Assembly: GCF_004023665.1 (NCBI RefSeq)
Contig: NZ_SAUF01000001.1
Coordinates: 1,350,501 to 1,414,500 of the forward strand
DNA from: Afifella aestuarii
Lineage (GTDB): Bacteria; Pseudomonadota; Alphaproteobacteria; Rhizobiales; Afifellaceae
DNA: 64,000 nt
Direction: 5' to 3'
The position numbers were made by a program, and so were the translations under genes. Shown in pieces: positions 43,845 through 52,822 of the stretch (positions are counted from its first letter, which is position 1; each line of letters opens with the position of its first letter). The notes beneath the pieces are model-generated. The model ran no database searches and had not been told where the DNA came from. It worked only from the letters and a program-made list of their open reading frames with translations.

Positions 43845-44426
43845 ATGATGAGGCAGGAGGATCTTTCCGGCGCCCTCGATTTTCTGCGCGCGGCGGAGCG
43901 GCTCAAGGACACGTTCCGCTCCGGCTTTACGGCGGAGGGACGGCCGGAGAGCACGGCCGCGCACACCTGGCGCCTCGCCCTGATGGCGATCGTTTTCGAG
44001 AAGGATCTCGGCGACATCGACTTCGGCCATCTTCTCAAGATCTTGATCGTGCACGATCTCGGCGAAGCGCTGTCGGGCGACGTGCCGGCGGTTGCGCAGA
44101 TGCCGGGCGAGGAGAAGGCCGCGCAGGAGCGCGCCGATCTTCTGCAACTGACCGCGCCGCTCGACCCGGCACGGCGGCAGGCGATCCTCCATCTCTGGGA
44201 GGAGTATGAGGCGGGGGCGACGCCGGAGGCGCGGCTCGCCAAGGGGCTCGATAAGCTCGAGACGATCCTTCAGCACAATCAGGGGCTTAACCCGCTCGAC
44301 TTCGATTATCGATTCAATCTCGATTATGGGAGGCGCGCGACCGACGCTCATCCTTTGCTTCAAGAGATCCGGGCGGTGCTGGACGCGGAGACGGAGGCGC
44401 GTGCGGAAAATTCTCGAGTCGATTGA
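43845..44426 (+). CDS. HD domain phosphohydrolase (YfbR-like)
   Basis: A 193-residue cytoplasmic HD-superfamily hydrolase. His in ESTAAHTWRLALMA, the HD pair in ILIVHDLGEALSGDVP and the later Asp in KGLDKLETILQHN give the H...HD...D metal set. Relatives hydrolyse 5'-deoxynucleotides. It begins 4 nt after the flavin-reductase-like gene with two adjacent ATG codons (43845 and 43848). Substrate is inferred from the family only. Confidence 0.9.
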   Translation: MMRQEDLSGALDFLRAAERLKDTFRSGFTAEGRPESTAAHTWRLALMAIVFEKDLGDIDFGHLLKILIVHDLGEALSGDVPAVAQMPGEEKAAQERADLLQLTAPLDPARRQAILHLWEEYEAGATPEARLAKGLDKLETILQHNQGLNPLDFDYRFNLDYGRRATDAHPLLQEIRAVLDAETEARAENSRVD

Positions 44427-44531
44427 GGTCGATGGCCTGAACTTCGGAGATTGTGATTCAGACAGACTGATTCAGCCCGGGCGCCACATAAGCCCGTTGC
44501 GAACAAAAGAAGAACATGGCATCATCCCGGC

Positions 44532-45743
44532 ATGGATGAGAAGCTCGCAACCAAGCTCGGCATTCTGGCGGACGCGGCAAAATATGACGTGTCCTGCGCC
44601 TCGTCGGGCGCGCCGAAGCGCAAGGCGGGGAAGAACGGGCTCGGCGCGACGGCGCCGTCCGGCATCTGCCACGCCTTCACGCCGGACGGGCGCTGCGTCT
44701 CGCTTCTGAAAATCCTTCTGACGAATTACTGCCTGTTCGACTGCGCCTATTGCATCAACCGGCGCTCCTCGAACGTGCCGCGGGCGCGTTTCTCGGTCGA
44801 GGAGGTGGTGCGGCTCACGCTCGAATTCTACAAACGCAACTATATCGAAGGCCTCTTCCTCTCCTCCGGCATTGCGCGCTCGCCCGACCGGACGATGGAG
44901 GAGATGATGCGGGTGGCGAAGACGCTCCGGCGCGTCCACGGCTTTCGGGGCTATATCCATCTCAAGGCCATTCCGGAGGCGAGCCCGTGGCTGATCGAGG
45001 AGGCGGGGCGGTACGCTGACCGGTTGTCGATCAATCTGGAGCTTGCGAGCGGGGCGAGCCTGAAAGCGCTCGCGCCGGAAAAGAACGACCGGACGATCAC
45101 CGAGGCGATGGGGCAGATGCATGAGCGCATCTTGGAGGCGCGCGACGAGCGACGGCGTTTCTCGCCCGCCGGGCAGAGCACGCAGGTGATCGTCGGGGCG
45201 GATGATGTGAAGGATGCCGCGATCATTCGCGCGAGCGCCAGGCTCTATGACGATTACGCGTTGAAGCGGGTCTATTATTCCGCCTTCAGCCCGATCCCCG
45301 AGGCGAGCCTGCTTCTGCCGGCGAAGGCGCCGCCGCTTCGCCGGGAAAACCGGCTTTATCAGGCGGACTGGCTGATGCGGTTTTACGGGTTTTCGGCCGA
45401 CGAGGTCGCGGAAAGCGGCGAGGACGGCATGCTGGCGCTCGATGTCGATCCGAAGCTTGCCTGGGCGCTGAAGCATCGCGAGCGCTTTCCCGTCGACGTC
45501 AATCGCGCGGAGCGGGAGATGCTTTTGCGGGTGCCGGGGCTCGGGCAGAGGGCCGTGGAGCGTATTCTCACCTCGCGCCGGCACCAGAAGCTGCGACTTC
45601 CAGATCTCGCGCGGCTGACGGCGGGCCTGAAACGGGCGCTGCCGTTTCTCGTCACGCCGGACCACCGGCCCGTCTCCCTCATCGACCGGCTCGATCTGCG
45701 GCAAAGGCTCGCCGAGCCGGCCCAGCAAATGAGCCTGTTCTGA
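44532..45743 (+). CDS. Putative DNA modification/repair radical SAM protein
   Basis: A 403-residue radical SAM enzyme with the cluster motif C-x3-C-x2-C at Cys67, Cys71 and Cys74 (CLFDCAYC), placed unusually far from the N-terminus as in the family annotated as putative DNA modification/repair radical SAM protein. A helix-hairpin-helix (VPGLGQRAVERIL, about residues 336-348) near the C-terminus supports DNA contact. The stop overlaps the DUF4130-UdgX gene (TGATG), the partner normally found with it. The reaction is not known. Confidence 0.93.
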   Translation: MDEKLATKLGILADAAKYDVSCASSGAPKRKAGKNGLGATAPSGICHAFTPDGRCVSLLKILLTNYCLFDCAYCINRRSSNVPRARFSVEEVVRLTLEFYKRNYIEGLFLSSGIARSPDRTMEEMMRVAKTLRRVHGFRGYIHLKAIPEASPWLIEEAGRYADRLSINLELASGASLKALAPEKNDRTITEAMGQMHERILEARDERRRFSPAGQSTQVIVGADDVKDAAIIRASARLYDDYALKRVYYSAFSPIPEASLLLPAKAPPLRRENRLYQADWLMRFYGFSADEVAESGEDGMLALDVDPKLAWALKHRERFPVDVNRAEREMLLRVPGLGQRAVERILTSRRHQKLRLPDLARLTAGLKRALPFLVTPDHRPVSLIDRLDLRQRLAEPAQQMSLF

Positions 45744-47218
45744 TGAGCCGCGTGCGCATCGATATGAAGGCGGGGGCGGATCTCGACGGTTTTCGCCGGG
45801 CGCTGCGCATCTTCGTGCGCGACCGGGTCGCGCCGGACGATGTCGTCTTCGCGGCGGAGGGTGTGCAGGATCTCTTCGGCGCGCCGCTTGCCGGAGAGGC
45901 GCCGCCGGTCGTCTTGCCGCGCGCCGTGACACGGCTCATCGCCGATGTCGTCTGTCACCGCGACCACGAGCGCTATGGGCTTCTCTACCGGCTCGTGTGG
46001 AGAATTCTGAAGGGCGAGCGCGGGCTCCTCGAGGTGGCGAGCGATCCGCTCGTCTACCGTCTTGCGCGCATGCAGCAGGAGGTGCGGCGCGACATCCATC
46101 ATATGCATGGCTTTCTGCGCTTTCGCCGTGTGGTGACGGAGGGAGGCGTGACGGAGGGCGAGACTGAGAGCTCTGGCATCGAGGAAAAAGAACGCTTCGT
46201 CGCCTATTTCGAGCCGGTGCATTTCACCTTGGCTGCGGCCGCGCCTTTTTTCGCCGAGCGTTTCGCCAATATGGCCTGGTCGATCCTGACGCCCGACGGC
46301 TCGCTCCACTGGGACGGCAAAAAGCTGGTCGAAGGGCCGCCGGCGCGCCGCGACCCGGCCGCTGCCGGCGACGGTTTCGAAGAGGGGTGGCGGACCTATT
46401 ATGCGGCGACGTTCAACCCGGCGCGGGCCAATCCCAAATTGATGGCGCAGCATATGCCGCGGCGCTACTGGGCCGACATGCCGGAGGTGGCGGCGATCCC
46501 GGAACTCGTCAGCTTCGCGCCGGTGCGGGTGCGCGAGATGATCGCGCGCGAGGCGGCCGCGTCGCCCAAGCGCGCGCCGGAGAAGGCGCTCCAGAAAATG
46601 CGTGAGGGTCGTCCGAAGAGCCTGCAAGACCTCAACGCGCTGATCGCTGCCTCGGAACCGCTGGTGTCAGGGGCGGTGCCGGGAGCGACGCGTGCGGTGC
46701 TCGGCGAGGGCCCTCTAGATGCCGACATCGTCTTTGTCGGCGAGCAGCCGGGCGATCAGGAGGATCGTCAGGGAAGGCCATTTGTCGGGCCGGCCGGCCA
46801 GCTTCTTGATCGGGCGATGGCGGAGGCCGGCATCGACCGCGGCTCGGTTTATCTCACCAATGCCGTGAAGCACTTCAAGTTCGAGATGCGCGGCAAGCGG
46901 CGCATCCACCAGAAGCCCACCTTGTCGGAGGTGAAGCATTATCGCTGGTGGCTGATGGCGGAGCTTGAATTTTTGTCGCCGCGCCTCGTCGTGACGCTCG
47001 GCGGGACGGCGGCGCTGGCGCTTTCGGGGCGACAGGTTTCCGTGACGAAGATGCGCGGCCGGCAGGAGTTTCCGCCTTTTGCCGGCTTCCTCACCGTGCA
47101 TCCATCCTATCTTCTGCGACTGCCGGATGCGGAGGCCAAGGCGAGTGCTTACTGTGCCTTCGTCGACGATCTTCGGCAGGTGCGCGAGATTGCGGGCGAG
47201 AGACTGAAGGCGGCCTGA
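45743..47218 (+). CDS. DUF4130 domain fused to UdgX-type uracil-DNA glycosylase
   Basis: A 491-residue fusion. Residues 1 to about 250 are the DUF4130 (probable DNA metabolism) domain, including LYRLVWRILKGERGLLEVASDP and HHMHGFLRFRRV. Residues about 285-480 are a UdgX-type uracil-DNA glycosylase: GEQPGDQED begins at 333, and the insert KRRIHQKP carries His389, equivalent to the His that links covalently to the abasic site in the Mycobacterium UdgX; VHPSYLLR is the leucine-loop region. It is translationally coupled to the radical SAM gene. Confidence 0.94.
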   Translation: MSRVRIDMKAGADLDGFRRALRIFVRDRVAPDDVVFAAEGVQDLFGAPLAGEAPPVVLPRAVTRLIADVVCHRDHERYGLLYRLVWRILKGERGLLEVASDPLVYRLARMQQEVRRDIHHMHGFLRFRRVVTEGGVTEGETESSGIEEKERFVAYFEPVHFTLAAAAPFFAERFANMAWSILTPDGSLHWDGKKLVEGPPARRDPAAAGDGFEEGWRTYYAATFNPARANPKLMAQHMPRRYWADMPEVAAIPELVSFAPVRVREMIAREAAASPKRAPEKALQKMREGRPKSLQDLNALIAASEPLVSGAVPGATRAVLGEGPLDADIVFVGEQPGDQEDRQGRPFVGPAGQLLDRAMAEAGIDRGSVYLTNAVKHFKFEMRGKRRIHQKPTLSEVKHYRWWLMAELEFLSPRLVVTLGGTAALALSGRQVSVTKMRGRQEFPPFAGFLTVHPSYLLRLPDAEAKASAYCAFVDDLRQVREIAGERLKAA

Positions 47219-47278
47219 AGAGCCGATTTGAGGAGCCGGCCTGGGGCGGCTGTCTGCTGCGGCTGCCGGTGGAAGGGC

Positions 47279-47986
47279 TCAGAGATAGGGCAGGCCGTGG
47301 GCGATCAGCGGTGCGACGAGGACGTTCAAAAGGCCGACGAGCACCATGACGAGGCCGGCGACGGAGCCTTCCTCGTGGCCGATCTCGTGGGCCTTGGCGG
47401 TGCCGCTCGCATGAGCTGCGACGCCGAAGAGGGCGCCGCGGGCAAGAGCCGATTTGACCGGCAGGATGGTCAGCATCAACTCGCCGAGGATGGCGCCGAA
47501 GACGCCGGTCAGGACGACGAAGACGGCGGTGAGGTCGGGGGCGCCGCCAATGTCGGAGGAGACCACCATGGCGAAGGGTGTCGAAACGGAGCGCGGTAGA
47601 AGGCTGAGGCGCAGGGCGTCGTCGAGACCGACGAGGCTTGCAAAGGTCCAGCCGGAGAGAATGGCCGTGGTGGTGCCCGCCAGCATGCCGACGAAGAGGA
47701 CCGGCCAGTGGCGCGCGATCAGGGTGCGCTGCTCGTAGATCGGCACGGCGAAGGCGACCATGGCCGGGCCGAGCAGGCTGACGAGCCAGCCGGTGGAGCG
47801 GATATAATCGCGGTAGGTCTCGTCGGCGGTGACGACGATCAGGATGAGAAGCGCCGGGGTGATCGCGAGCGGCATCAAAAAGGGCTGCCGCCAGCGCAGA
47901 TAGATGCGCTTTGCCAGAAAATAGGTGCCGATCGTCAGAGCCGACCAGAAGAGGCCGTGGAGCAGGATTTCACTCGAAGAGGGCAT
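47279..47986 (-). CDS. lrgB: LrgB family membrane protein
   Basis: A 235-residue inner-membrane protein with about six hydrophobic segments. LGPAMVAFAVPIYEQR, LLPRSVSTPFAMVVSSDIGG and AAHASGTAKAHEIGHEEG are the LrgB/CidB signatures. LrgAB proteins are linked to control of murein hydrolases and to export of pyruvate or glycolate-like acids. It overlaps the lrgA-type gene by 17 nt. Confidence 0.94.
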   Translation of the reverse strand: MPSSSEILLHGLFWSALTIGTYFLAKRIYLRWRQPFLMPLAITPALLILIVVTADETYRDYIRSTGWLVSLLGPAMVAFAVPIYEQRTLIARHWPVLFVGMLAGTTTAILSGWTFASLVGLDDALRLSLLPRSVSTPFAMVVSSDIGGAPDLTAVFVVLTGVFGAILGELMLTILPVKSALARGALFGVAAHASGTAKAHEIGHEEGSVAGLVMVLVGLLNVLVAPLIAHGLPYL

Positions 47987-48392
47987 GGCGGTCCTCCGCG
48001 GCCAGGCGACGGCGATAATAGAGGTCCGCCGTCAGCGCCGTGACCGCCATGACGGAGGCGGTGCCTGCCAGGATGACGAACAGGATCTTGAGGCCGAGCA
48101 GGCCGACGAATTCGCGGTGATCGACGACGGCGAGGACGGCCGGCACGAAGAACAGGATCATCTCCGCCAGAAACCATTGGGCGCCGCGGCGCATGCTGAA
48201 AAGGCTGAGGCGGCCGGAGATCAAAAGGGCGAGGACGAGCGCCATGCCGATGATGCCGCCGGGCACCGGAAGCCCCGAAAGGCGCACGATCGTTTCCCCG
48301 ATGCCCCAGAACACGAAGATCGCCGCGATCTGGGCGAGGCGGCTGTTGTGAAGGCTGCGGCGGAAGCGAAGCGCGAGGCTGCGGGGGGTCAT
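47970..48392 (-). CDS. lrgA: CidA/LrgA family membrane protein
   Basis: A 140-residue four-helix membrane protein of holin-like type, with LPVPGGIIGMALVLALL and LAEMILFFVPAVLAVVDH as the family signatures. It forms one unit with lrgB downstream on the minus strand. The divergent LysR-type gene starts 92 bp away and is the likely regulator. Confidence 0.93.
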   Translation of the reverse strand: MTPRSLALRFRRSLHNSRLAQIAAIFVFWGIGETIVRLSGLPVPGGIIGMALVLALLISGRLSLFSMRRGAQWFLAEMILFFVPAVLAVVDHREFVGLLGLKILFVILAGTASVMAVTALTADLYYRRRLAAEDRHALFE

Positions 48393-48483
48393 CGGAATCT
48401 CCTGGAAGGAGCGGCATATAGTTGCAGCTGATCAATCGACAAAATGAATTGACTGAATGGACTTCATTCCATATCGGAATGTT

Positions 48484-49392
48484 ATGGAATTTCGCAATCT
48501 GCGGGCCTTCGTCGAAGTGGTCCGCCAAGGCGGTTTCACGCCCGCCGCGAAGGCGCTTTTCGCCACGCAATCGACGATCTCAAAGGCCGTGCGGCAGCTC
48601 GAAGACGAGATCGGCCTGCCGCTTCTCGACCGCATCGGTCATCGCAGCCACCTGACCGCACCGGGCGAGGTGGTCTATCGAAGAGCCGTGAAGCTTCTGG
48701 CGGAACGTGCAGATCTCGCGCGCGAGCTCGACGAGATCCGCGGCCTGAAGCAGGGGTCTCTCTCGCTCGGTCTGCCGCCCGTGGCGAGCAGCGCGTTGTT
48801 TGCGCCGCTCTTCGCGATCTATCGCCAGCGCTTTCCGGGCATCGATGTGCGCCTCGTCGAGCATGGCAGCGACCGGCTGGAGGAGATGCTGCGGACGGGC
48901 GAAATCGAAATGGCCGCCTCGCTTCTTCCATTTGGGGAGGATTTCGAATGGCAGGGCGTGCGGCGCGAGCCGCTGATGGCGGTCATGCCCCGAGCCCATG
49001 CGCTTGCCGGGCGCCAGACGATAAAGATCGAGGATGTGCGCGAGGAGCCGTTTATCCTTTTCGAGGCCGGTTTCGGCTTGAACCGGATCATCGGGGACGC
49101 CTGCCGCCGACATGGGTTTTCGCCCGCGGTCGCCGCACGAAGTAGCCAGATCGAGTTCATCGTCGGCCTTGCGGCGGCGGGCCTCGGCATCGCCTTCCTG
49201 CCCCAGATCATTGCGCCGCGCTCGGAGGCGGGCCATGCTGCCTCGGTGCTTCTCGACGAGCCGGAGACTGCCTGGCATATCGCCATGATCTGGCGGCGCG
49301 GCGCCTATCTGTCCCATGCGGCGCGGGCCTGGCTTGCCCTCGTCGAGGAAATGCACCCCGACCGAGGGCGCGCCGAGCCGCCGCAGAGCTGA
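48484..49392 (+). CDS. LysR family transcriptional regulator (CidR-like)
   Basis: A 302-residue LysR-type regulator. The N-terminal HTH begins MEFRNLRAFVEVVRQGGFTP and contains AKALFATQSTISKAVRQLE; the effector domain follows from about residue 90. The ATG at 48484 is the family start; another in-frame ATG lies 27 nt upstream. It is divergent from lrgAB, the CidR arrangement, so control of lrgAB is likely. Confidence 0.93.
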   Translation: MEFRNLRAFVEVVRQGGFTPAAKALFATQSTISKAVRQLEDEIGLPLLDRIGHRSHLTAPGEVVYRRAVKLLAERADLARELDEIRGLKQGSLSLGLPPVASSALFAPLFAIYRQRFPGIDVRLVEHGSDRLEEMLRTGEIEMAASLLPFGEDFEWQGVRREPLMAVMPRAHALAGRQTIKIEDVREEPFILFEAGFGLNRIIGDACRRHGFSPAVAARSSQIEFIVGLAAAGLGIAFLPQIIAPRSEAGHAASVLLDEPETAWHIAMIWRRGAYLSHAARAWLALVEEMHPDRGRAEPPQS

Positions 49393-49445
49393 CTGGAACG
49401 ACCGTACCGATGCCTCCCGCAAGCTTGCCGCAACGGCTTCAATAT

Positions 49446-49462
49446 ACTACCCAATTAATAGG
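49446..49462. promoter_or_regulatory. Candidate Rrf2 operator at its own promoter
   Basis: ACTA-N9-TAGG stands 31 bp upstream of the Rrf2-family ATG. It matches in spacing and in 12 of 17 positions the perfect dyad upstream of the sulfate-binding-protein gene, which suggests autoregulation. Confidence 0.5.
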
Positions 49463-49492
49463 AAATAGCCCAGCCCAGAGGTGTCCGCGCGG

Positions 49493-49948
49493 ATGATTTC
49501 CCAGAAGGCCAAATACGCCCTGCGGGCGCTGCTTGCGCTCGCAGAGATGGAGAGCGATTCCATTTCCGCCGGCGAGCTTGCCAAGGGGGAGCGCATCCCG
49601 CGCAAGTTCCTGGAGCAGATTCTGATGGAATTGAAGCGTGACGGCCTGATCCAGAGCCGGCGTGGGGTGAATGGCGGCTATTTCCTGCAGCAGCCGGCCG
49701 ATACGATCACGTTTGGGCAGGTTCTGCGGCTTTTCGACGGGCCGATCGCGCCGCTTCCATGCCTCAGCCGGGTGGCCTATCGCCGCTGCGCCGATTGCAA
49801 AGACGAAGGCGCATGCCGTGTGCGCCGGGTTTTCGCCCATGTCGCCAATTCCGCGCGTGCGGTTCTCGACCAGACCACGCTCGCCGATGCGATCGCCGAT
49901 CCGGACAGTGTGGATCGGATTGCCGGGGTTTCGCTCGGCGCTTCCTGA
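49493..49948 (+). CDS. Rrf2 family transcriptional regulator
   Basis: A 151-residue winged-HTH regulator. MISQKAKYALRALLALA, KGERIPRKFLEQILMEL and RRGVNGGYFLQQPADTI are standard Rrf2 features. Four cysteines in CLSRVAYRRCADCKDEGAC give a pattern that could hold a cluster or act as a thiol sensor, though the spacing differs from IscR. It sits just upstream of the sulfate importer, so it probably senses cysteine or sulfur status, as CymR does in Gram-positives. The ATG at 49493 is preferred to the GTG at 49481. Confidence 0.9.
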   Translation: MISQKAKYALRALLALAEMESDSISAGELAKGERIPRKFLEQILMELKRDGLIQSRRGVNGGYFLQQPADTITFGQVLRLFDGPIAPLPCLSRVAYRRCADCKDEGACRVRRVFAHVANSARAVLDQTTLADAIADPDSVDRIAGVSLGAS

Positions 49949-49988
49949 GCCTTTCTGCGGTGCCCTTGTCGCGGTCGTTTCGCCTCCG

Positions 49989-50040
49989 TTGACATAGCCT
50001 ACCAAAAAGGTAGGCTATTAATCCCTACCAGATCGGTGGG
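49989..50040 (+). promoter_or_regulatory. Sulfate operon promoter with two Rrf2-type dyads
   Basis: A TTGACA -35 box lies at 49989-49994. TAGCCTACC (49995-50003) and GGTAGGCTA (50009-50017) form a perfect 9-bp dyad with a 5-bp A spacer between the -35 box and the start. A second site, CCTA-N9-TGGG, follows at 50024-50040. The perfect dyad covers the spacer of the promoter, so a bound protein would block RNA polymerase. Confidence 0.65.
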
Positions 50041-50054
50041 TGATGGAGGTTGGC

Positions 50055-51071
50055 ATGCGAAGGATGCAACGATCTCTTGCGGCGGGGCTCGTCGCGCTCT
50101 GGGCGATGGCGGCACCGGCCGTCGCCGACACCACGCTCCTCAACGTTTCCTATGATCCGACGCGCGAGCTCTACGAGGCGTTCAACGCCGCCTTCGCCGC
50201 GCATTTCAAAACCGAGACCGGGGAGACCGTCTCCGTGCGCATGTCGCATGGCGGCTCCGGCAAGCAGGCGCGGGCGGTGATCGACGGGCTCAAAGCCGAT
50301 GTCGTCACGCTGGCGCTCGAAGCCGATATCGACGCGATCGCCAAGACGACCGGGAAGATTCCCGCGAACTGGCGCGATCGGCTTCCCAATCACAGCGCGC
50401 CCTACACCTCGACCATCGTTTTCCTCGTCCGCAAGGGCAATCCGAAGGGGATCCACGACTGGCCGGACCTCGTGAAGGAGGGCGTGGAGGTCATCACGCC
50501 CAATCCGAAAACTTCTGGCGGCGCACGCTGGAGCTATCTCGCGGCCTGGGCCTACGCCAATGAGGCTTTTCATGGCGACGAGGAGGCGATGCGCGGCTTC
50601 ATGGGCGAGCTTTTTCGGCATGTGCCGGTGCTCGACACAGGCGCACGCGGCGCCACCACCACCTTCGTGCAGCGGGGCATCGGCGACGTCCTGATCACCT
50701 GGGAGAACGAGGCCTTTCTGGCCCTCAAAGAGCTCGGTCCGGACAAGTTCGAGATCGTGGCGCCGTCGATTTCCATCAAGGCGGAGCCGCCGATCGCCCT
50801 CGTCGACGGCAATGTCGACAAAGCTGGAACGCGCCAGGCGGCTGAAGCCTATCTCGCCTATCTCTATTCGCCGGAGGGGCAGAGATTGGTGGCGAAGAAT
50901 TTCTACCGCCCGGCAGAGCCGGCCTTCGCCGATAATGCGGATATGGCGCGGTTTCCCGATCTCAAGCTCGTCACCATCGATGATCCGCTCTTCGGCGGAT
51001 GGGAGAAGGCGCAGCCGGCTCATTTCGGCAATGGCGGCGTCTTCGACCAGATCTATCAGCCTGCGCGATAG
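50055..51071 (+). CDS. Sulfate ABC transporter substrate-binding protein
   Basis: A 338-residue periplasmic protein with a signal peptide ([19 protein letters not shown], cut near residue 25) and the CysP/Sbp core: [40 protein letters not shown] and TWENEAFLA. It binds sulfate or thiosulfate for the permease genes that follow. The ATG at 50055 has GGAGG 5 nt upstream, so it is preferred over earlier in-frame starts. Confidence 0.95.
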   Translation: MRRMQRSLAAGLVALWAMAAPAVADTTLLNVSYDPTRELYEAFNAAFAAHFKTETGETVSVRMSHGGSGKQARAVIDGLKADVVTLALEADIDAIAKTTGKIPANWRDRLPNHSAPYTSTIVFLVRKGNPKGIHDWPDLVKEGVEVITPNPKTSGGARWSYLAAWAYANEAFHGDEEAMRGFMGELFRHVPVLDTGARGATTTFVQRGIGDVLITWENEAFLALKELGPDKFEIVAPSISIKAEPPIALVDGNVDKAGTRQAAEAYLAYLYSPEGQRLVAKNFYRPAEPAFADNADMARFPDLKLVTIDDPLFGGWEKAQPAHFGNGGVFDQIYQPAR

Positions 51072-51083
51072 GGACGGCGGCAG

Positions 51084-51932
51084 ATGCGCGGGCGCGCTCG
51101 GACCTGGCGGAAGCGAAGCGTTCTGCCGGGTTTCGGTCTCTCACTCGGCTTCACGATCGCCTATCTGGGGCTCGTCGTTCTGGTGCCGCTTGCGGCTCTC
51201 GTTATCAAAAGTGCGGGCCTCGGCGCGGCCGAATTCTGGCGTCTCGCCAGCGATCCACGCACGCTCGCGGCCTTGCGCTTGAGTTTTGGCGCAGCGCTTG
51301 TCGCCGCTTCAATTAATGCCGTCTTCGGTGCCCTGATTGCCTGGGTCCTGGTGCGCTATCGCTTTTTCGGACGCCGGTTTCTCGATGCCGTCATCGACCT
51401 GCCTTTTGCCCTGCCGACGGCGGTGGCGGGCATCGCGCTCACCTCGCTTTATGCGCCGAACGGCTGGGTCGGGCAGTTTCTACAACCGCTCGGATTGAAG
51501 GTCGCCTATGCGCCGGCGGGCATCGTCGTCGCACTCACCTTCGTCAGCCTGCCCTTCGTCGTCCGCACCGTCGAACCGGTCCTCGGAGAGATCGACCGCG
51601 AGCTCGAAGAGGTTGCCGCAACGCTCGGAGCCACGCGGCGGCAGACGATCTTCAAGGTGATCGTGCCGGCCCTGGTGCCGGCGCTCCTGACCGGGTTCGC
51701 ACTCGCGCTTGCCCGGGCTGTCGGCGAATACGGCTCGGTCATCTTCATCGCCGGGAATATTCCCTATGTATCTGAGATCGCGCCGCTTCTGATCGTCATA
51801 CGACTGGAGGAATTCGATTACGCCGGGGCGACGGCGGTCGCCGCGGTGATGCTTGCGATTGCTTTTGTCATGCTCTTCGTCATCAATCTGCTTCAGGCGT
51901 GGAGCCGCAGGAGGTTCGGCTATGGCAGCTGA
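51084..51932 (+). CDS. cysT: Sulfate ABC transporter permease CysT
   Basis: A 282-residue inner-membrane permease with six or so hydrophobic segments. [19 protein letters not shown] and the EAA loop [20 protein letters not shown] followed by [17 protein letters not shown] are specific for CysT (CysU). It overlaps cysW by 11 nt. It forms the channel with CysW. Confidence 0.95.
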   Translation: MRGRARTWRKRSVLPGFGLSLGFTIAYLGLVVLVPLAALVIKSAGLGAAEFWRLASDPRTLAALRLSFGAALVAASINAVFGALIAWVLVRYRFFGRRFLDAVIDLPFALPTAVAGIALTSLYAPNGWVGQFLQPLGLKVAYAPAGIVVALTFVSLPFVVRTVEPVLGEIDRELEEVAATLGATRRQTIFKVIVPALVPALLTGFALALARAVGEYGSVIFIAGNIPYVSEIAPLLIVIRLEEFDYAGATAVAAVMLAIAFVMLFVINLLQAWSRRRFGYGS

Positions 51933-52815
51933 ATTGTCGGGCGCGTCGTTGAGGGTCTCGAGGCCGGTGCGGCGGGGCCGACCGGCCACGACGGAGGCGC
52001 CCGCCGTGCGCGCGGCACTGATCGGCCTCGTCTTCGTCTTTCTCGGCTTCTTTCTCGTGATGCCGCTTGTCGCCGTCTTCGTGGAAGCGCTGCGCGGGGG
52101 CATCTCCACCTATCTTGCGGCGGTCGTCGAACCGGATGCGCTCGCCGCCATCCGGCTGACGCTGCTGGTGGCGGCGATCGCGGTGCCGGCCAATATGGTT
52201 TTCGGGATCGCGGCCGCCTGGGCCGTCGCCAAGTTCGAGTTCAAGGGCAAAAGCCTGCTCGTCACGCTGATCGATCTGCCGTTTTCCGTCTCGCCGGTGA
52301 TTTCCGGCCTTGTCTACGTGCTTCTCTTCGGGGCGCAGGGGCTTTTGGGTCCCTTTCTCGACGCGCACGGCGTGGAAATCATCTTCGCGGTGCCGGGCAT
52401 CGTTCTCGCGACGATCTTCGTCACCTTTCCCTTCGTGGCGCGCGAGCTCATTCCGCTCATGCAGGAGCAGGGGAGTGGCGACGAAGAAGCCGCGCTGTCC
52501 CTTGGTGCGTCCGGCTTTGCGACCTTTCTGCTCGTCACGCTGCCGAACGTGAAATGGGCGCTTCTCTACGGCGTTCTCCTCTGCAACGCCCGCGCCATGG
52601 GCGAGTTCGGGGCCGTCTCCGTCGTCTCCGGACACATTCGCGGGCTCACCAACACGATGCCGCTGCATGTGGAGATCCTCTACAACGAGTACAGTTTCGC
52701 GGCCGCATTCGCCGTCGCCTCGCTGCTCGCTCTCCTGGCGCTTTTCACCCTTGCCCTGAAGACCTTCCTGGAATGGCGTTTCGCCGGTGCGATCGCCGCT
52801 GAACGCGCGCATTGA
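51922..52815 (+). CDS. cysW: Sulfate ABC transporter permease CysW
   Basis: A 297-residue permease. [40 protein letters not shown] and [18 protein letters not shown] are the CysW signatures. The ATG at 51922 follows AGGAGG and lies inside the 3' end of cysT, so translation is coupled. Confidence 0.95.
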   Translation: MAAELSGASLRVSRPVRRGRPATTEAPAVRAALIGLVFVFLGFFLVMPLVAVFVEALRGGISTYLAAVVEPDALAAIRLTLLVAAIAVPANMVFGIAAAWAVAKFEFKGKSLLVTLIDLPFSVSPVISGLVYVLLFGAQGLLGPFLDAHGVEIIFAVPGIVLATIFVTFPFVARELIPLMQEQGSGDEEAALSLGASGFATFLLVTLPNVKWALLYGVLLCNARAMGEFGAVSVVSGHIRGLTNTMPLHVEILYNEYSFAAAFAVASLLALLALFTLALKTFLEWRFAGAIAAERAH

Positions 52816-52822
52816 GGCCCAG

